In this document: one piece after another, positions 53,185 through 62,134 of the stretch
Layout of the letters: every line of letters starts with the position of its first letter
Numbering within the stretch: the first letter of the stretch is position 1
Source: Halogeometricum rufum
GTDB lineage: Archaea > Halobacteriota > Halobacteria > Halobacteriales > Haloferacaceae
Reading direction: 5' to 3'
Assembly (NCBI RefSeq): GCF_900112175.1
Contig: NZ_FOYT01000001.1
Span: 1 to 64,000, forward strand
Length of the DNA: 64,000 bases
Notes under the pieces: generated by a model
Told to the model about the DNA's origin: nothing
Seen by the model: only the letters and a program-made list of their open reading frames with translations
Database searches by the model: none
Position numbers and translations under genes: made by a program

Positions 53185-53287
53185 ATACCATTCATACGCA
53201 CATCTACTAATAGATTTTTTGGACGCTGAATAGCCTTTTATCGTTATTCGTGATGAGACAGGCACATCTATCGGTGTTCCCGTGCGG

Positions 53288-53602
53288 TCAGACCAACGGC
53301 AGCAAGAGGAGGAGGAACAGGGCGAACAGGAGCAGTCCGCCGTACCACAGTCGGCGGAACCGGGCGTCCACCGGGCGTTCGCCGCGGAGGGAGGGGTCGA
53401 TCGTCCAGACGAAGCGATAGTAGGCTGCGACGCAGACGCCGGCGGCGACGAGGATGGAGAGCGGGACGCCGACGGCGAAGTCGACGCCGAGGGCGTCCAG
53501 ATACAGCGGGCCGAACGAGATGCACAGGAGGACCCCCAAGCCCGCGACGACCACGAACGGGACGGGGTCGACTAGGTCGCCGCGTCGGTTGCGGGGTCGC
53601 AT
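53288..53602 (-). CDS. Three-helix membrane protein, unknown function
   Basis: A 104-residue protein with hydrophobic segments at about 13-34, 40-60 and 85-104. Basic loops (RGDLVDP, PSLRGERPVDARFRRLWYGG) sit between them. No family is recognised. It lies head-to-head with a short membrane gene at 53661, 58 bases apart. Confidence 0.65.
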   Translation of the reverse strand: MRPRNRRGDLVDPVPFVVVAGLGVLLCISFGPLYLDALGVDFAVGVPLSILVAAGVCVAAYYRFVWTIDPSLRGERPVDARFRRLWYGGLLLFALFLLLLLPLV

Positions 53603-53660
53603 ACGGGTTCGTACGCCCGAATTACAAAGAATCTAAGTGCGGGAGGTCGAAGCGTCGTGT

Positions 53661-53849
53661 ATGGGAACTAGCCCCACGTCCCGCGGCGACCCGCGCGTGT
53701 TGTTCGCGATGAACCTCGTCCTCTCGTCGCTGTTCGCGGCCGTCGTCGTGTGGGGGCTGGACTTCATCGGGCTGTTGGAGTTGACGTTCGTGAACGTCGC
53801 GTCGTTAGCGCTCGTCCTGATGGCTGTCACGTACCTCGTGACGCGATGA
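53661..53849 (+). CDS. Short membrane protein, unknown function
   Basis: A 62-residue protein with a polar N-terminus (MGTSPTSRGDPRVLF) and two hydrophobic segments (about 16-34 and 40-58). TATA-like CTAAGT at about 53630-53637 supports the start at 53661 rather than 53637. It is divergent from the preceding gene and 143 bases before upp. Confidence 0.6.
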   Translation: MGTSPTSRGDPRVLFAMNLVLSSLFAAVVVWGLDFIGLLELTFVNVASLALVLMAVTYLVTR

Positions 53850-53992
53850 CGACGCGGTAACGACGCGGAGGGGTGCAGCGACCGAACGACAGTGGGACCG
53901 AGGCAGACTGCTTCGCGTGAACCTCCCGCACGAGTTTTCTCCGGCGGATTCATCGGCATTTATGTCGGTGGACGGCCCGCGTTTCGAACAAC

Positions 53993-54673
53993 ATGCCCAT
54001 CGAAGACCGAGACGACGCGTACCTCATCACGCACGCGCTGGCGAAAGACACCCTCCTCAGACTCCGGGACGTCGAGACCGAACAGGTGGCGTTCCGGAAG
54101 GGGCTGGTGAAACTCGGCCGTATCTGCGGGTACGAGATAATAGACGGCGTGATGGAGACGGAGTACGTCACCGTCCAGACGCCGCTGACCGAGACCACCG
54201 GCGAGCGCGTGAAGGGGCTCGACGACGTGGTCATCATCAACGTCCTGCGGGCGGCGACGCCGTTCGTGGAGGGGCTGCTGAAGGCGTTCCCGCGGGCGAA
54301 GCAGGGCGTCATCAGCGCCGGGCGCGACGAGGAGGCCGGGATGGACGAGGACGGCGAGTTCCCCATCACCATCGACTACGTGAAACTGCCCGAGATAACC
54401 GAGAAGGACACCGTCATCGTCGCCGACCCGATGCTGGCGACGGGGAGCACGATGTGCGCCGTCCTCGACCACGTGCTGGAGAGCACCGCGGCCGACCCGA
54501 CGGACCTGTTCGTCCTCTCGGCCGTCTCCGCGCCGGACGGCCTGCTCCGCGTCGGCGAGCAGTTCCCCGACGCCGACCTGCTCACCGTCGCCATCGACGA
54601 CTACCTCGACGACGACGGCTACATCGTCCCCGGACTCGGCGACGCGGGCGACCGGGCGTTCCGCACGAAGTAG
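53993..54673 (+). CDS. upp: Uracil phosphoribosyltransferase
   Basis: Salvages uracil with PRPP to UMP, 226 residues. Motifs are [48 protein letters not shown], the PRPP-binding [51 protein letters not shown], and the C-terminal [15 protein letters not shown] uracil-binding motif. TATA-like ATTTATG (53957-53963) gives a leader of a few bases. With pyrD in the window, both de novo and salvage routes to UMP are represented. Confidence 0.95.
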   Translation: MPIEDRDDAYLITHALAKDTLLRLRDVETEQVAFRKGLVKLGRICGYEIIDGVMETEYVTVQTPLTETTGERVKGLDDVVIINVLRAATPFVEGLLKAFPRAKQGVISAGRDEEAGMDEDGEFPITIDYVKLPEITEKDTVIVADPMLATGSTMCAVLDHVLESTAADPTDLFVLSAVSAPDGLLRVGEQFPDADLLTVAIDDYLDDDGYIVPGLGDAGDRAFRTK

Positions 54674-54819
54674 CGGCCCGTCACCTGCCCCCGCCCCCGG
54701 TTCTCACCTCACTCTCTCCGCTACCGCCCCTCCCGTCGCTCGGCCCCACCGCTCGTTCTCCGGTCCGACGCGTCGGTGGGGAACAACGACTATAGCGGCG
54801 GCCGATAGAGGTGGGACCG

Positions 54820-55023
54820 ATGAGCGACACCGACCCATGTGACGCGTGCGGAGAGCAGGTGACGGACGCCCTCGCGCGCACGGTCAGAGTCTCCGTGGAC
54901 CGCTCGGAAGTCGACAGCCAGCGACTCTGTCCGAACTGCTTCGCCGGATGGATCGAGCGCTACCGGACCGAGATGGCCTCCGGAGGGACGGGCGACGACG
55001 AGTCGGGCATCATCGTCGACTAG
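54820..55023 (+). CDS. Small zinc-ribbon protein
   Basis: A 67-residue protein with two Cys pairs (DPCDACGEQV near the N-terminus and QRLCPNCFAGW in the middle) separated by a strand-rich segment (TVRVSVDRSEV), a typical single Zn ribbon, and an acidic C-terminal tail. TATA-like CTATAGC about 27 bases upstream supports this start over 54811. The function is unknown. Confidence 0.7.
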   Translation: MSDTDPCDACGEQVTDALARTVRVSVDRSEVDSQRLCPNCFAGWIERYRTEMASGGTGDDESGIIVD

Positions 55024-55032
55024 TTCGGACCG

Positions 55033-55416
55033 TCAGTCGTCGCCGGGGAGCGGTCGGAGGAGACCGTACCAGCACCGGTAGCAGACGGTGCCTACGCCTC
55101 GTCCGAGCCAGAAGCCGTCGCCGAACGCCGCCGGGTCCGCTGACCGGCGGCGGAGCGCCCGTTCGACCCCGATTTCGCAGAGGCCGAGGAGGAAGCCGCG
55201 ACGGCGACGCGTCCGAATCCGCCAAGCGTCGCGGTCGTACAGCGAGAGGTGGACGACCTGACTCAGCGTGCCGGCCGCGAGGCCGGACAGAGCGTAGTCC
55301 CGGAGTTCGTCGCCCTCGTCGTGACGGCGCAGGACTCGTCTGAGCCACAGCGAGAAACCGAGCGTCGCCACGGCGACGGCCAGTTCGAGGCGGGCGCGAG
55401 TGCGTCGGGAGACCAT
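55033..55416 (-). CDS. Hypothetical protein
   Basis: A 127-residue, Arg-rich protein. It begins MVSRRTRARLELAVAVATLGFSLWL with one hydrophobic segment (about 11-26), has a middle YALSGLAAGTLSQVVHLSLY that could be a second, then mostly basic helices (RIRTRRRRGFLLGLCEIG), and ends in a Cys/Gly-rich part (GTVCYRCWYGLLRPLPGDD). No family is recognised. It is convergent with the preceding zinc-ribbon gene. Confidence 0.55.
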   Translation of the reverse strand: MVSRRTRARLELAVAVATLGFSLWLRRVLRRHDEGDELRDYALSGLAAGTLSQVVHLSLYDRDAWRIRTRRRRGFLLGLCEIGVERALRRRSADPAAFGDGFWLGRGVGTVCYRCWYGLLRPLPGDD

Positions 55417-55762
55417 GCGACCCGATACGGGGGATTCGCTCGTCAGTGTTGCGACGCGGGAGGCGGCGCGCCCGTCTCGCCTCACCTCAGAACCCCCTCG
55501 CTTCGGGTCGAACCTCGCCGCAGTCGGGCGGTCTCGTTTCGAACCGAACGAGTCGAAACGGACCACCGTCCCCGCTCCATGCGAAACGTACCCGTACCTA
55601 CCCGAACCGTCCGAACCCATCCGAACCGAGTCGTACGCGGGCCCGTTCGGTCTGAACCCCTTCGCTTCGCCTCGAAAACGAGTGACTACGGTTCGGTGCC
55701 GTGTCCGAAACGGGGGTGCGAAACGGCCCCCCGGAGCGGTCGGGAACGGTATATAGGGGTGG
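55417..55762. other. Intergenic region with inverted repeat and 10-bp-period repeats
   Basis: 346 bases without a supported gene. It contains a perfect 8-bp inverted repeat (55535-55542 with 55553-55560, arm CGTTTCGA, 10-base loop) and four consecutive 10-base blocks rich in CCGAACC/CCGTACC (55591-55630), giving a 10-base helical-phase pattern. A strong TATATA core lies at about 55749-55755, next to the S9 peptidase stop. It may contain a promoter or a non-coding RNA, but no ORF. Confidence 0.45.
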
Positions 55763-57859
55763 TTACCGGCCGGCGGCGTCCGCGTCGGCGTCGTCGCCAC
55801 CGCTCTCACCGTCGTCTCCACCGTCCTCGGCCGCCGAGAGGCCGTCGTCGCCGCGTTCGAGCGCTCTCGGTACGTCGTGATGGTCGGAGTAGCCGTCGAA
55901 CCACCGGACGGTGCGTTCGAGGCGGTCCACGACGTGTCCGGGTTCGCCCGAACGCGACAGTTCGTGGCCCTCGCGCGGGTAGCGCACCAGGCGCGTCTCG
56001 ACGCCGTTCTTCTTCATGAACAGGTAGAACATCTCGCCGTTGTTGACGGGGACGCGGAAGTCGTCGTCAGCGTGCATCACCAGCGTCGGCGTCGTCACGT
56101 CGTCGGCGTAGGCGACGGGCGACTGCTCCCAGAGGAACTCGGGCTCCTCCCACGGCGTCGTGTCGTAGTCGCCCTCGACGAGTTTGAACGCGTCCGTCGA
56201 CCCGTAGAACGACGCGAGGTCGAACACGCCGCGTTGGGCGACGGCGCCGTCGAAGAAGTCGGTGTGGCCGACGATCCAACCGGTCATGTACCCGCCGAAC
56301 GACCCGCCCGTGACGAACGCGTTCTCCTCGTCCACGTAGTCGCGTTCTGCGACCAGTTCGACGCCGTTCATCACGTCCGTCATCGTCACGTCGCCCCAGT
56401 CGGACTCGATGGCCATGCTGAACGCCTCGCCGTAGCCCGTGGACCCGCGCGGGTTCGACCAGAAGACGACGTAGCCGCGGGCCGCCAGCAGTTGGAACTC
56501 GTGCCACATCGTCCCCGACGCGGACCACATCGCGTGCGGGCCGCCGTGAATCTCGACCGCGAGGGGGTACGTCTCGTCCTCGCTGAAGTCCGGCGGCGTC
56601 AGCACCCAGCCCTGCACCTCGTCGCCGTCGGACTCGAACCACAGTTCCTCGGGTTCCTGCACGTCCACGTCGGCGAGGTAGTCGGCGTTCACCTCGGTCA
56701 GGCGCGTCTCCTCGCCGTCGGCGAACGCGAACACGTCGCCGCGGTGGTCCCACTCGCTCTTCGCGAGTGCGAGGACGGGCGCGTCGCCGTCCCCGCCGAC
56801 CGAGAACCCGGTGGCGTGGCCCTCGTCGGCGAGGAGTTCGGGGTCTGTCGAGGCATCTGCGGCCACGCGACGGGCGACGTAGTGACCCTCGTCGGGCGTG
56901 AGGAAGTAGACGTGCTCCTCCGACGGCCCCCACGCGAACCCGGCCGAGAGGTCGACGGTCCGGTCGAGGTTCTCCGTTGGGACGACCGTCTCGTCTCTCT
57001 CGGGGTCGTACACTTCGAGGTCCGTGCTCCGCATCGACAGGCGTTCTTCCGGCGTGCGGCCGTAGGCGACGCGGCCGTCCGAGGCCACGTCCATCACGAG
57101 TCCCCAGCAGGTCGTCCGCGTCACGTCGGTCAGGTCGCCGGTGGCGAGGTCCACCGACTGGATGTCGATGACGACGCTGTCGTCGGGTTCGACGTCGCCC
57201 TGCGGGTACTTCACGCCGACGTAGAGCGTGTCGTCGTCGCGCCACGCGGGCGCCACGTGGTCGAGTTCGCCGTCGGTGACGCGTTCGACGCGGCCGTCGT
57301 CGGCCTCGCCGTCGACGTGGGCGAGGTAGACGTGGTCGACCGTGCCGTCGCGGTAGCGTTCGTGCTGGCGGTACACCAGTCGGTCGACGACCCGCGGGTC
57401 GGGCGTCTCGCGTTCGTACTCCTCGTCCGGGAGGGCGACGTCGACGCCCGCCTCGCGTTCCGCCTCGGTCGTCGCCTGCTGGAAGGCGATGCGGGTGCCG
57501 TCGGGACTCCACTCGATGCCGGAGACGCCGCCGGGAACGTCGGTCACCCGTTCGGCCTCGCCGCCCGCCATCGGGAGGACCCACAACTGCGGTCGGTCGT
57601 CGTCCGCGCCGCGGGTGGAGACGAAGGCGAGTCGGTCGCCGGACGGACTCCACCGGGGCGCGGAGTCGACGCCCTCGCTGATGGTGAGTCGGCGCGGGTC
57701 GGCGCCGCCGTCGGTCGGGACGACGTACACCGTCTGTTCGTACGATTTCTCGTCCGTCGGCACCTTGCGGACGAACGCGACGCGCGTCCCGTCGGGAGAG
57801 ACCTGCGGGTCCTCGACCTGCACGATGTCGTGGTAGTCCGTCGCGGAGACCGGATTCAT
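55763..57859 (-). CDS. S9-family serine peptidase (acylaminoacyl/dipeptidyl peptidase type)
   Basis: A 698-residue protein. The N-terminal about 400 residues form beta-propeller repeats (VSPDGTRVAFVRKV, WSPSGDRLAFVST, WSPDGTRIAFQQAT, and others), followed by an alpha/beta hydrolase domain: LAVEIHGGPHAMW (oxyanion region), WSNPRGSTGYGEAF, nucleophile Ser520 in GGSFGGYMTGW, Asp in MHADDDFRVP, and His in YPREGHELSR. No signal peptide is evident, so it is probably cytoplasmic and cleaves oligopeptides. An acidic low-complexity tail of about 30 residues ends the chain. Confidence 0.94.
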   Translation of the reverse strand: MNPVSATDYHDIVQVEDPQVSPDGTRVAFVRKVPTDEKSYEQTVYVVPTDGGADPRRLTISEGVDSAPRWSPSGDRLAFVSTRGADDDRPQLWVLPMAGGEAERVTDVPGGVSGIEWSPDGTRIAFQQATTEAEREAGVDVALPDEEYERETPDPRVVDRLVYRQHERYRDGTVDHVYLAHVDGEADDGRVERVTDGELDHVAPAWRDDDTLYVGVKYPQGDVEPDDSVVIDIQSVDLATGDLTDVTRTTCWGLVMDVASDGRVAYGRTPEERLSMRSTDLEVYDPERDETVVPTENLDRTVDLSAGFAWGPSEEHVYFLTPDEGHYVARRVAADASTDPELLADEGHATGFSVGGDGDAPVLALAKSEWDHRGDVFAFADGEETRLTEVNADYLADVDVQEPEELWFESDGDEVQGWVLTPPDFSEDETYPLAVEIHGGPHAMWSASGTMWHEFQLLAARGYVVFWSNPRGSTGYGEAFSMAIESDWGDVTMTDVMNGVELVAERDYVDEENAFVTGGSFGGYMTGWIVGHTDFFDGAVAQRGVFDLASFYGSTDAFKLVEGDYDTTPWEEPEFLWEQSPVAYADDVTTPTLVMHADDDFRVPVNNGEMFYLFMKKNGVETRLVRYPREGHELSRSGEPGHVVDRLERTVRWFDGYSDHHDVPRALERGDDGLSAAEDGGDDGESGGDDADADAAGR

Positions 57860-57925
57860 GCCCCGGCTTTCGACACGTCCGGTGAAAGTGTTACGCCCAC
57901 CGGCGGAGACGGCCGCGAGGTCGCC

Positions 57926-59059
57926 TCAGAACCGGCCGACGCCGAACCGCTCGCACTCGGACGCACCGTCACCGCGCACCGCGTCGGCGACCAGTTTCCC
58001 GCTGTACGGACCCAACTGCAGGCCGGTCGGGCCGTGTCCCGTGCAGAGGTACGCGCCCGAGACGCCCGGAACCGGCCCGAGGACGGGCAGACCGTCGGGG
58101 GTCAGCGGCCGCAGACCGACGCGTTCCTCGCGCACCGCGGCGTCGGCGAGGCCGGGCGCGACGCGGACCACCTCTTCGAACACCTCCAGGAGTCCCTCGA
58201 CGGTGGTCTGCGGGGCGTAGCCCGCGCCGGTCTCTCGGGTCGCGCCGGCGACGACGCGCCCGTCGTCCCACGGCACCAGGTACTGCTCGCGGAACGCGCT
58301 GACGATGGGCCAGTCCTCGGTGTCGGCGGCGACGTCGAGGTGGACTATCTGCCCGCGTTGCGGTTCCACCGGCACCTCGACACCGAGTTGCGACGCGAAC
58401 GTCTTCGACCACGCGCCGCCGGCGACGACGACGTTCGCGGCGTCGATTCGCTGGCCGGATTCGAGTACGACGCCGCGGACGGTGTCGGCGGCGACGGAGA
58501 GCCGTTCCACGCTCGCCTCGCGCGTCCGGAGTCCGTGCGTCCGCCCCGCCCGCCGGAGTGCCCCCTCGAACTCGCGGCCGTCGACGCGCGCGGCGTCGTC
58601 GGAGCGGAACGCCCGTTTCGGCTCCGCCAGCGGCGGAAACGCCGCCTTCGCCGCCGCTGGGTCGAGTTCGTGAACCGTCCCCGGTTCGGGCGTCCCGAGT
58701 CGCGCCTGTCGGTCCCGGACGCGTTCCAGTGCCGCCTCGTAGGCGTCGACTTCGGCGTCGTTCAGGGCGGCGGTCAAGAGGTCACATTGCGTGTAGCCGT
58801 GCGGGCCGTCCTGCTCCCGTTCGAGGGCCGCGACCAACTCCTCGTAGTAGTCGACGGCCTCGACGGCGAACTCGACCCACGTCTCGTCGTCCCGGCTGGT
58901 CGTTCCCGGCGAGAGGATACCCGCGCCGGCGTCGGTGGCGCGGCCCTCGTCGCGGCGGTCCGCGAGAAGCGTCTCGACGCCCGCACGTGCGAGGTGGTAG
59001 GCCACGGACGACCCGACGATGCCGCCGCCGACCACGACTGCCTCGTATCGGTCGGTCAT
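57926..59059 (-). CDS. FAD-dependent oxidoreductase (DAO family)
   Basis: A 377-residue flavoenzyme of the glycine/D-amino-acid/sarcosine oxidase family. Motifs: AVVVGGGIVGSSVAYHLARAG at the N-terminus, DAGAGILSPGTTS, FRSDDAARVDGREFEGAL, VVVAGGAWSKTFA, EPQRGQIVHLD, GATRETGAGYAP, and the closing GLRPLTPDGLPVLGPVPGVSGAYLCTGHGPTGLQLGP. Substrate not determined. It starts at 59059 (MTDRYEAV). A second DAO-type gene (12844-13992) exists in this window, but the two are not near-identical. Confidence 0.85.
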   Translation of the reverse strand: MTDRYEAVVVGGGIVGSSVAYHLARAGVETLLADRRDEGRATDAGAGILSPGTTSRDDETWVEFAVEAVDYYEELVAALEREQDGPHGYTQCDLLTAALNDAEVDAYEAALERVRDRQARLGTPEPGTVHELDPAAAKAAFPPLAEPKRAFRSDDAARVDGREFEGALRRAGRTHGLRTREASVERLSVAADTVRGVVLESGQRIDAANVVVAGGAWSKTFASQLGVEVPVEPQRGQIVHLDVAADTEDWPIVSAFREQYLVPWDDGRVVAGATRETGAGYAPQTTVEGLLEVFEEVVRVAPGLADAAVREERVGLRPLTPDGLPVLGPVPGVSGAYLCTGHGPTGLQLGPYSGKLVADAVRGDGASECERFGVGRF

Positions 59060-59126
59060 GGTGCTGGGCACGGCGGCCCGCGGCGTGATACTGTCGGTGC
59101 CGGCGGTGCGGGTGGGCGAGTCGGAG

Positions 59127-59747
59127 TCACTCGATGTCGGCCCGACCGCTGGTCGCACTTCGAATCCGGTCGCGCAGGTCCGCGGCGTCCTCGACGGACG
59201 CGCGCACCGCGAACGACACGTCCGCCTCGTAGTCGGCGTCGAACTCGACGCCCGCGCTCTCCAACAGGCCGCGCACGGACCCCGAGTCGTCGTAGGCGAC
59301 GGTGACGGCGAACGTCTCGTGCGGCACCTCCTCGACGGTGCCGGCGTCGGCGACGGCGTCCTTCACGCCGCGGGAGTACGCGCGCGCGAGGCCGCCGACG
59401 CCGAGGTTGGTGCCGCCGTAGTAGCGCGTGACGACGGCGACGACGTTCCTGATGTCCTGTTGCACGAGGACGTTCAGCGCGGGCTTGCCCGACGACCCGG
59501 AGGGTTCGCCGTCGTCCGAGGAGTACTCGCGGAGCATGGTGCTCCCGCCGGACGATTCGCCCCCGGCCGGGACGCGGTAGGCGGGGACGTTGTGCGTCGC
59601 GTCGGGGTGTCGCGCCTCTATCTGCTCGACGAACGCCTCCGCCTCCGCGACGGTGTTCGCGCGGTCCACGTAGCCGACGAACTCCGAGCCGCGGACCTCG
59701 AAACTGGCCTCGCCGGGGCCGGCGACGGTGCGGTAGGCGTCGGTCAT
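59127..59747 (-). CDS. YigZ/IMPACT-family protein
   Basis: A 206-residue two-domain protein. The N-terminal IMPACT domain shows ASFEVRGSEFVGYVDRANTVAEAEAFVEQI, ATHNVPAYRV, SDDGEPSGSSGKPALNVL, and VVAVVTRYYGGTNLGVGGLARAYS; a small DUF1949-like C-terminal domain follows. Family members act in translation control or as fold chaperones; a specific activity is unknown. The start at 59747 (MTDAYRTVA) is preferred over 59774. Confidence 0.88.
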   Translation of the reverse strand: MTDAYRTVAGPGEASFEVRGSEFVGYVDRANTVAEAEAFVEQIEARHPDATHNVPAYRVPAGGESSGGSTMLREYSSDDGEPSGSSGKPALNVLVQQDIRNVVAVVTRYYGGTNLGVGGLARAYSRGVKDAVADAGTVEEVPHETFAVTVAYDDSGSVRGLLESAGVEFDADYEADVSFAVRASVEDAADLRDRIRSATSGRADIE

Positions 59748-59829
59748 GGACGAAGTTGGCGCGGGTTCGGTCAAAAGGGTTCGGTCGCGGCCGGGTCGGG
59801 TCGGGCCGGGGCGGGTCGACGAGGGGCCG

Positions 59830-60333
59830 TCAGGCGATGCTGATTCGCCGGACGAACGAGAGTTCCGAGAGTTCGTTCAGCAGGTCACCGGGCAGGGGTT
59901 CCTCCGTGACGAGGTAGAGTTTCGGGTCGTCGGTGAACTCGGGGTCCTCGCTGATGGTCTGGCGGATGGAGATGTCGTGGTCGGCGATGCGAGAGGTTAT
60001 CTCGGCGACGATACCGGGCGCGTCGGCGTCGGCCACTTCGACGGTCAGGACCGAGAGGTCCAGCACGGGCGCGAGGTCCATCAGGCTCGGAATCGACGAG
60101 ATGTTCTGGAAGATGCGGCGCAGGTCCTCGTCTTCGAGGATGGCGCTCGTCGTGGAGTCGACGACCCGGCGGTCGACGCCGATTTCGCGGGCGATGCCGG
60201 TGTTCGGTATCTCGATGCCGCCGGAGACGACGCGGCCCTCGTCGTTGACGGAGAACCCCCGTTCGAGGAGGAGGCGGATGACCGCCTGTTGGCTCGGACT
60301 CCCCTCGAACTTCCGCATTATCTCGTCGAACAT
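59830..60333 (-). CDS. HTH-ACT amino-acid-responsive regulator
   Basis: A 167-residue protein. The N-terminal about 80 residues form a winged helix (AVIRLLLERGFSVNDEGRVVSGGIEIPNTGIAREIGVDRRVVDSTTSAIL), and the C-terminal part is an ACT domain (VLTVEVADADAPGIVAEITSRIADHDISIRQTISEDPEF...LYLVTEEPLPGDLLNELS) that binds amino acids. It probably senses an amino acid; serA, thrC, hisB and pheST in the window are candidate targets but this is not shown. Confidence 0.85.
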   Translation of the reverse strand: MFDEIMRKFEGSPSQQAVIRLLLERGFSVNDEGRVVSGGIEIPNTGIAREIGVDRRVVDSTTSAILEDEDLRRIFQNISSIPSLMDLAPVLDLSVLTVEVADADAPGIVAEITSRIADHDISIRQTISEDPEFTDDPKLYLVTEEPLPGDLLNELSELSFVRRISIA

Positions 60334-60463
60334 TCCTCGCGGGGAGATAGACGCCGGGAGTCATTAATGCACACGTTCGACGCCGTTGCTCGCCGGACGC
60401 CGAAGCCGTCCCCCACTGACGCCGGCGGCAGGGTTTAACCGCGTTCCGAGAGACGACTCGCGT

Positions 60464-61387
60464 ATGCCCATGCGTCAACTGCGCACCTGCGACTTCTGCG
60501 GCGACGACGCCGCCGGAATCTACGAGGTCCTGCCCGCGGAACTGTCCCCGACGGAGGCCGAACAGCGTCGCGTCGTCCTCTGCGACGACTGCTTCGGCAC
60601 GCTCGAAACGGTCGTCAGCCCGCTTCTCGCCCGACTGGGTATCGAAGAGACCGGCGGCGACTCGGGCGCCGAACGACGGAGCGCCTCGCCCGAACCCGTC
60701 CCGGCGGCTTCGGAGTCGGACGAACGCGAGGGTGGAGAGCGACGAGAGCGCCCCCTCGACCCCGCGGCGACCGACCGGTCGACGGACGAGACGCAGACGA
60801 CGACTGCCGCCGGTGACGAGGGAGACGCCTACGTCGACGCCGAGACCCTCACCGGAGAGGACGCGGACGCAGCGACGACCGGCGCCGAGGACGGAGAATC
60901 CGCGGAGGCCGCCGCCGAGGACTACGAGGTGGAGGACGCCGCCGCGGACGCCGAGGAACCGCCCAGAGCGCACGCCGACGCGGACGACGCGCCCGGCGGC
61001 GACGACGCGTCCGACGGCGACGGGGACGCCACCGACGACGCGGACGCCGAAGTCGACGAGGAGGAACCGAACGCCGACTACGAGGTGGACGACCCGGACC
61101 GGAAGCAGGACGCCGAGGATCCGGCCGAGGACTACGAGGTCACCGAGGAGGAGACGGGCGAGGGGGGCGACGACGACGGCGCGGAGTCCGTCGGGTCGGA
61201 GCCGCCCAACTTCAGGAAGGTGATGCGCCTGTTGAACAACCGGGAGTTCCCGGTGGACAGAGCCGAGATAACTGACATCGCGAGCGGAGCCTACGACTTG
61301 GACCGGAGGCAGGTGGACGACATCATCGACCACGCGGTCCAGCGTGACGTGTTGGCCGAGGACGACGGCCAGTTGCGCAAGGCCTGA
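60464..61387 (+). CDS. Zn-finger / acidic linker / winged-helix protein
   Basis: A 307-residue protein in three parts. Residues about 1-50 hold two Cys pairs (CDFCGDDAAGIYEV and VVLCDDCFGTL), a treble-clef-like Zn site. Residues about 70-240 are a highly acidic, Ala/Asp/Glu-rich disordered linker with repeated YEV(D/E)D- and NADYEVDD-type blocks. The C-terminal about 60 residues form a winged helix (FRKVMRLLNNREFPVDRAEITDIASGAYDLDRRQVDDIIDHAV). It is probably a DNA-binding or scaffold protein; the family is not recognised. TATA-like GTTTAACC (60432-60439) supports the start at 60464. Confidence 0.7.
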   Translation: MPMRQLRTCDFCGDDAAGIYEVLPAELSPTEAEQRRVVLCDDCFGTLETVVSPLLARLGIEETGGDSGAERRSASPEPVPAASESDEREGGERRERPLDPAATDRSTDETQTTTAAGDEGDAYVDAETLTGEDADAATTGAEDGESAEAAAEDYEVEDAAADAEEPPRAHADADDAPGGDDASDGDGDATDDADAEVDEEEPNADYEVDDPDRKQDAEDPAEDYEVTEEETGEGGDDDGAESVGSEPPNFRKVMRLLNNREFPVDRAEITDIASGAYDLDRRQVDDIIDHAVQRDVLAEDDGQLRKA

Positions 61388-61459
61388 GCGCCCGGAGACC
61401 CGCGACGGGCGGCGTTCGCGGCGGGGCGGGCCGCACCCGCGTCGCCGCGGCGTGGGCGT

Positions 61460-62071
61460 TCAGAGTTCGCCTTTCGTGCTGGGCGTGTCGCTCCGGCGGG
61501 GGTCCACGCGGGTGGCGTCGTCGAGCGACCGGGCGAGCGCTTTGAACAGCGCTTCGACCTCGTGGTGGGCGTTGTCGCCGCGCACCTCCGCGTGGAGCGC
61601 CAGGCCGGCGTGCATCGCCAGCGAGTAACCGAAATGCCGCGCCATGTCGCTGGTGAAGTCGCCGATGGACTCCTGGGAGAACTCGCCGTCGAACGCGAAG
61701 TGCGGTCGTCCGCTCACGTCCACGACGACGCCCGCGACGGCCTCGTCCAGCGGAACCTGCCGGTCGGCGTAGCGGACGATGCCGCGCTTGTCGCCGAGGG
61801 CCTCCGCGAGGGCGTCGCCGAGGACGATGGCCACGTCTTCGACGGTGTGGTGGTCGTCGATGTGCAGGTCGCCGTCGCACTGAACCGTCAGGTCGAACAG
61901 GCCGTGCTTGGCGAACGCTTCGAGCATGTGGTCGAAGAAGCCGATGCCCGTGTCGACGGCGGCGTCGCCGTCGCCGTCTATCGTCAGCGTCACCTCGATG
62001 GTCGTCTCGGCCGTCTCGCGGGAGACGGCGGCCGTCCGCGACGTGGCGTCCGCGTCGGCGTCGTCGCTCAT
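61460..62071 (-). CDS. hisB: Imidazoleglycerol-phosphate dehydratase
   Basis: Histidine biosynthesis enzyme, 203 residues, monofunctional as in archaea. It shows the [16 protein letters not shown] motif, [29 protein letters not shown] (Mn-binding His/Asp/Glu), [10 protein letters not shown], and [21 protein letters not shown] near the C-terminus. No other his gene lies in the window. It has its own weak TATA-like GTGATACC about 25 bases upstream, so it may not be in an operon with the gene upstream. Confidence 0.96.
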   Translation of the reverse strand: MSDDADADATSRTAAVSRETAETTIEVTLTIDGDGDAAVDTGIGFFDHMLEAFAKHGLFDLTVQCDGDLHIDDHHTVEDVAIVLGDALAEALGDKRGIVRYADRQVPLDEAVAGVVVDVSGRPHFAFDGEFSQESIGDFTSDMARHFGYSLAMHAGLALHAEVRGDNAHHEVEALFKALARSLDDATRVDPRRSDTPSTKGEL

Positions 62072-62134
62072 ACTCGCGTGTCGGCGGCCGCCGGTATCAC
62101 GGTTGCGCTCTCGGCGACGAAAAAGGACGCTCGG

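Noticed and set aside
55877-59305. Open frame of about 1,140 codons opposite the S9 peptidase and DAO genes
   Set aside because: It crosses two genes with intact catalytic motifs, and its composition is non-protein-like.
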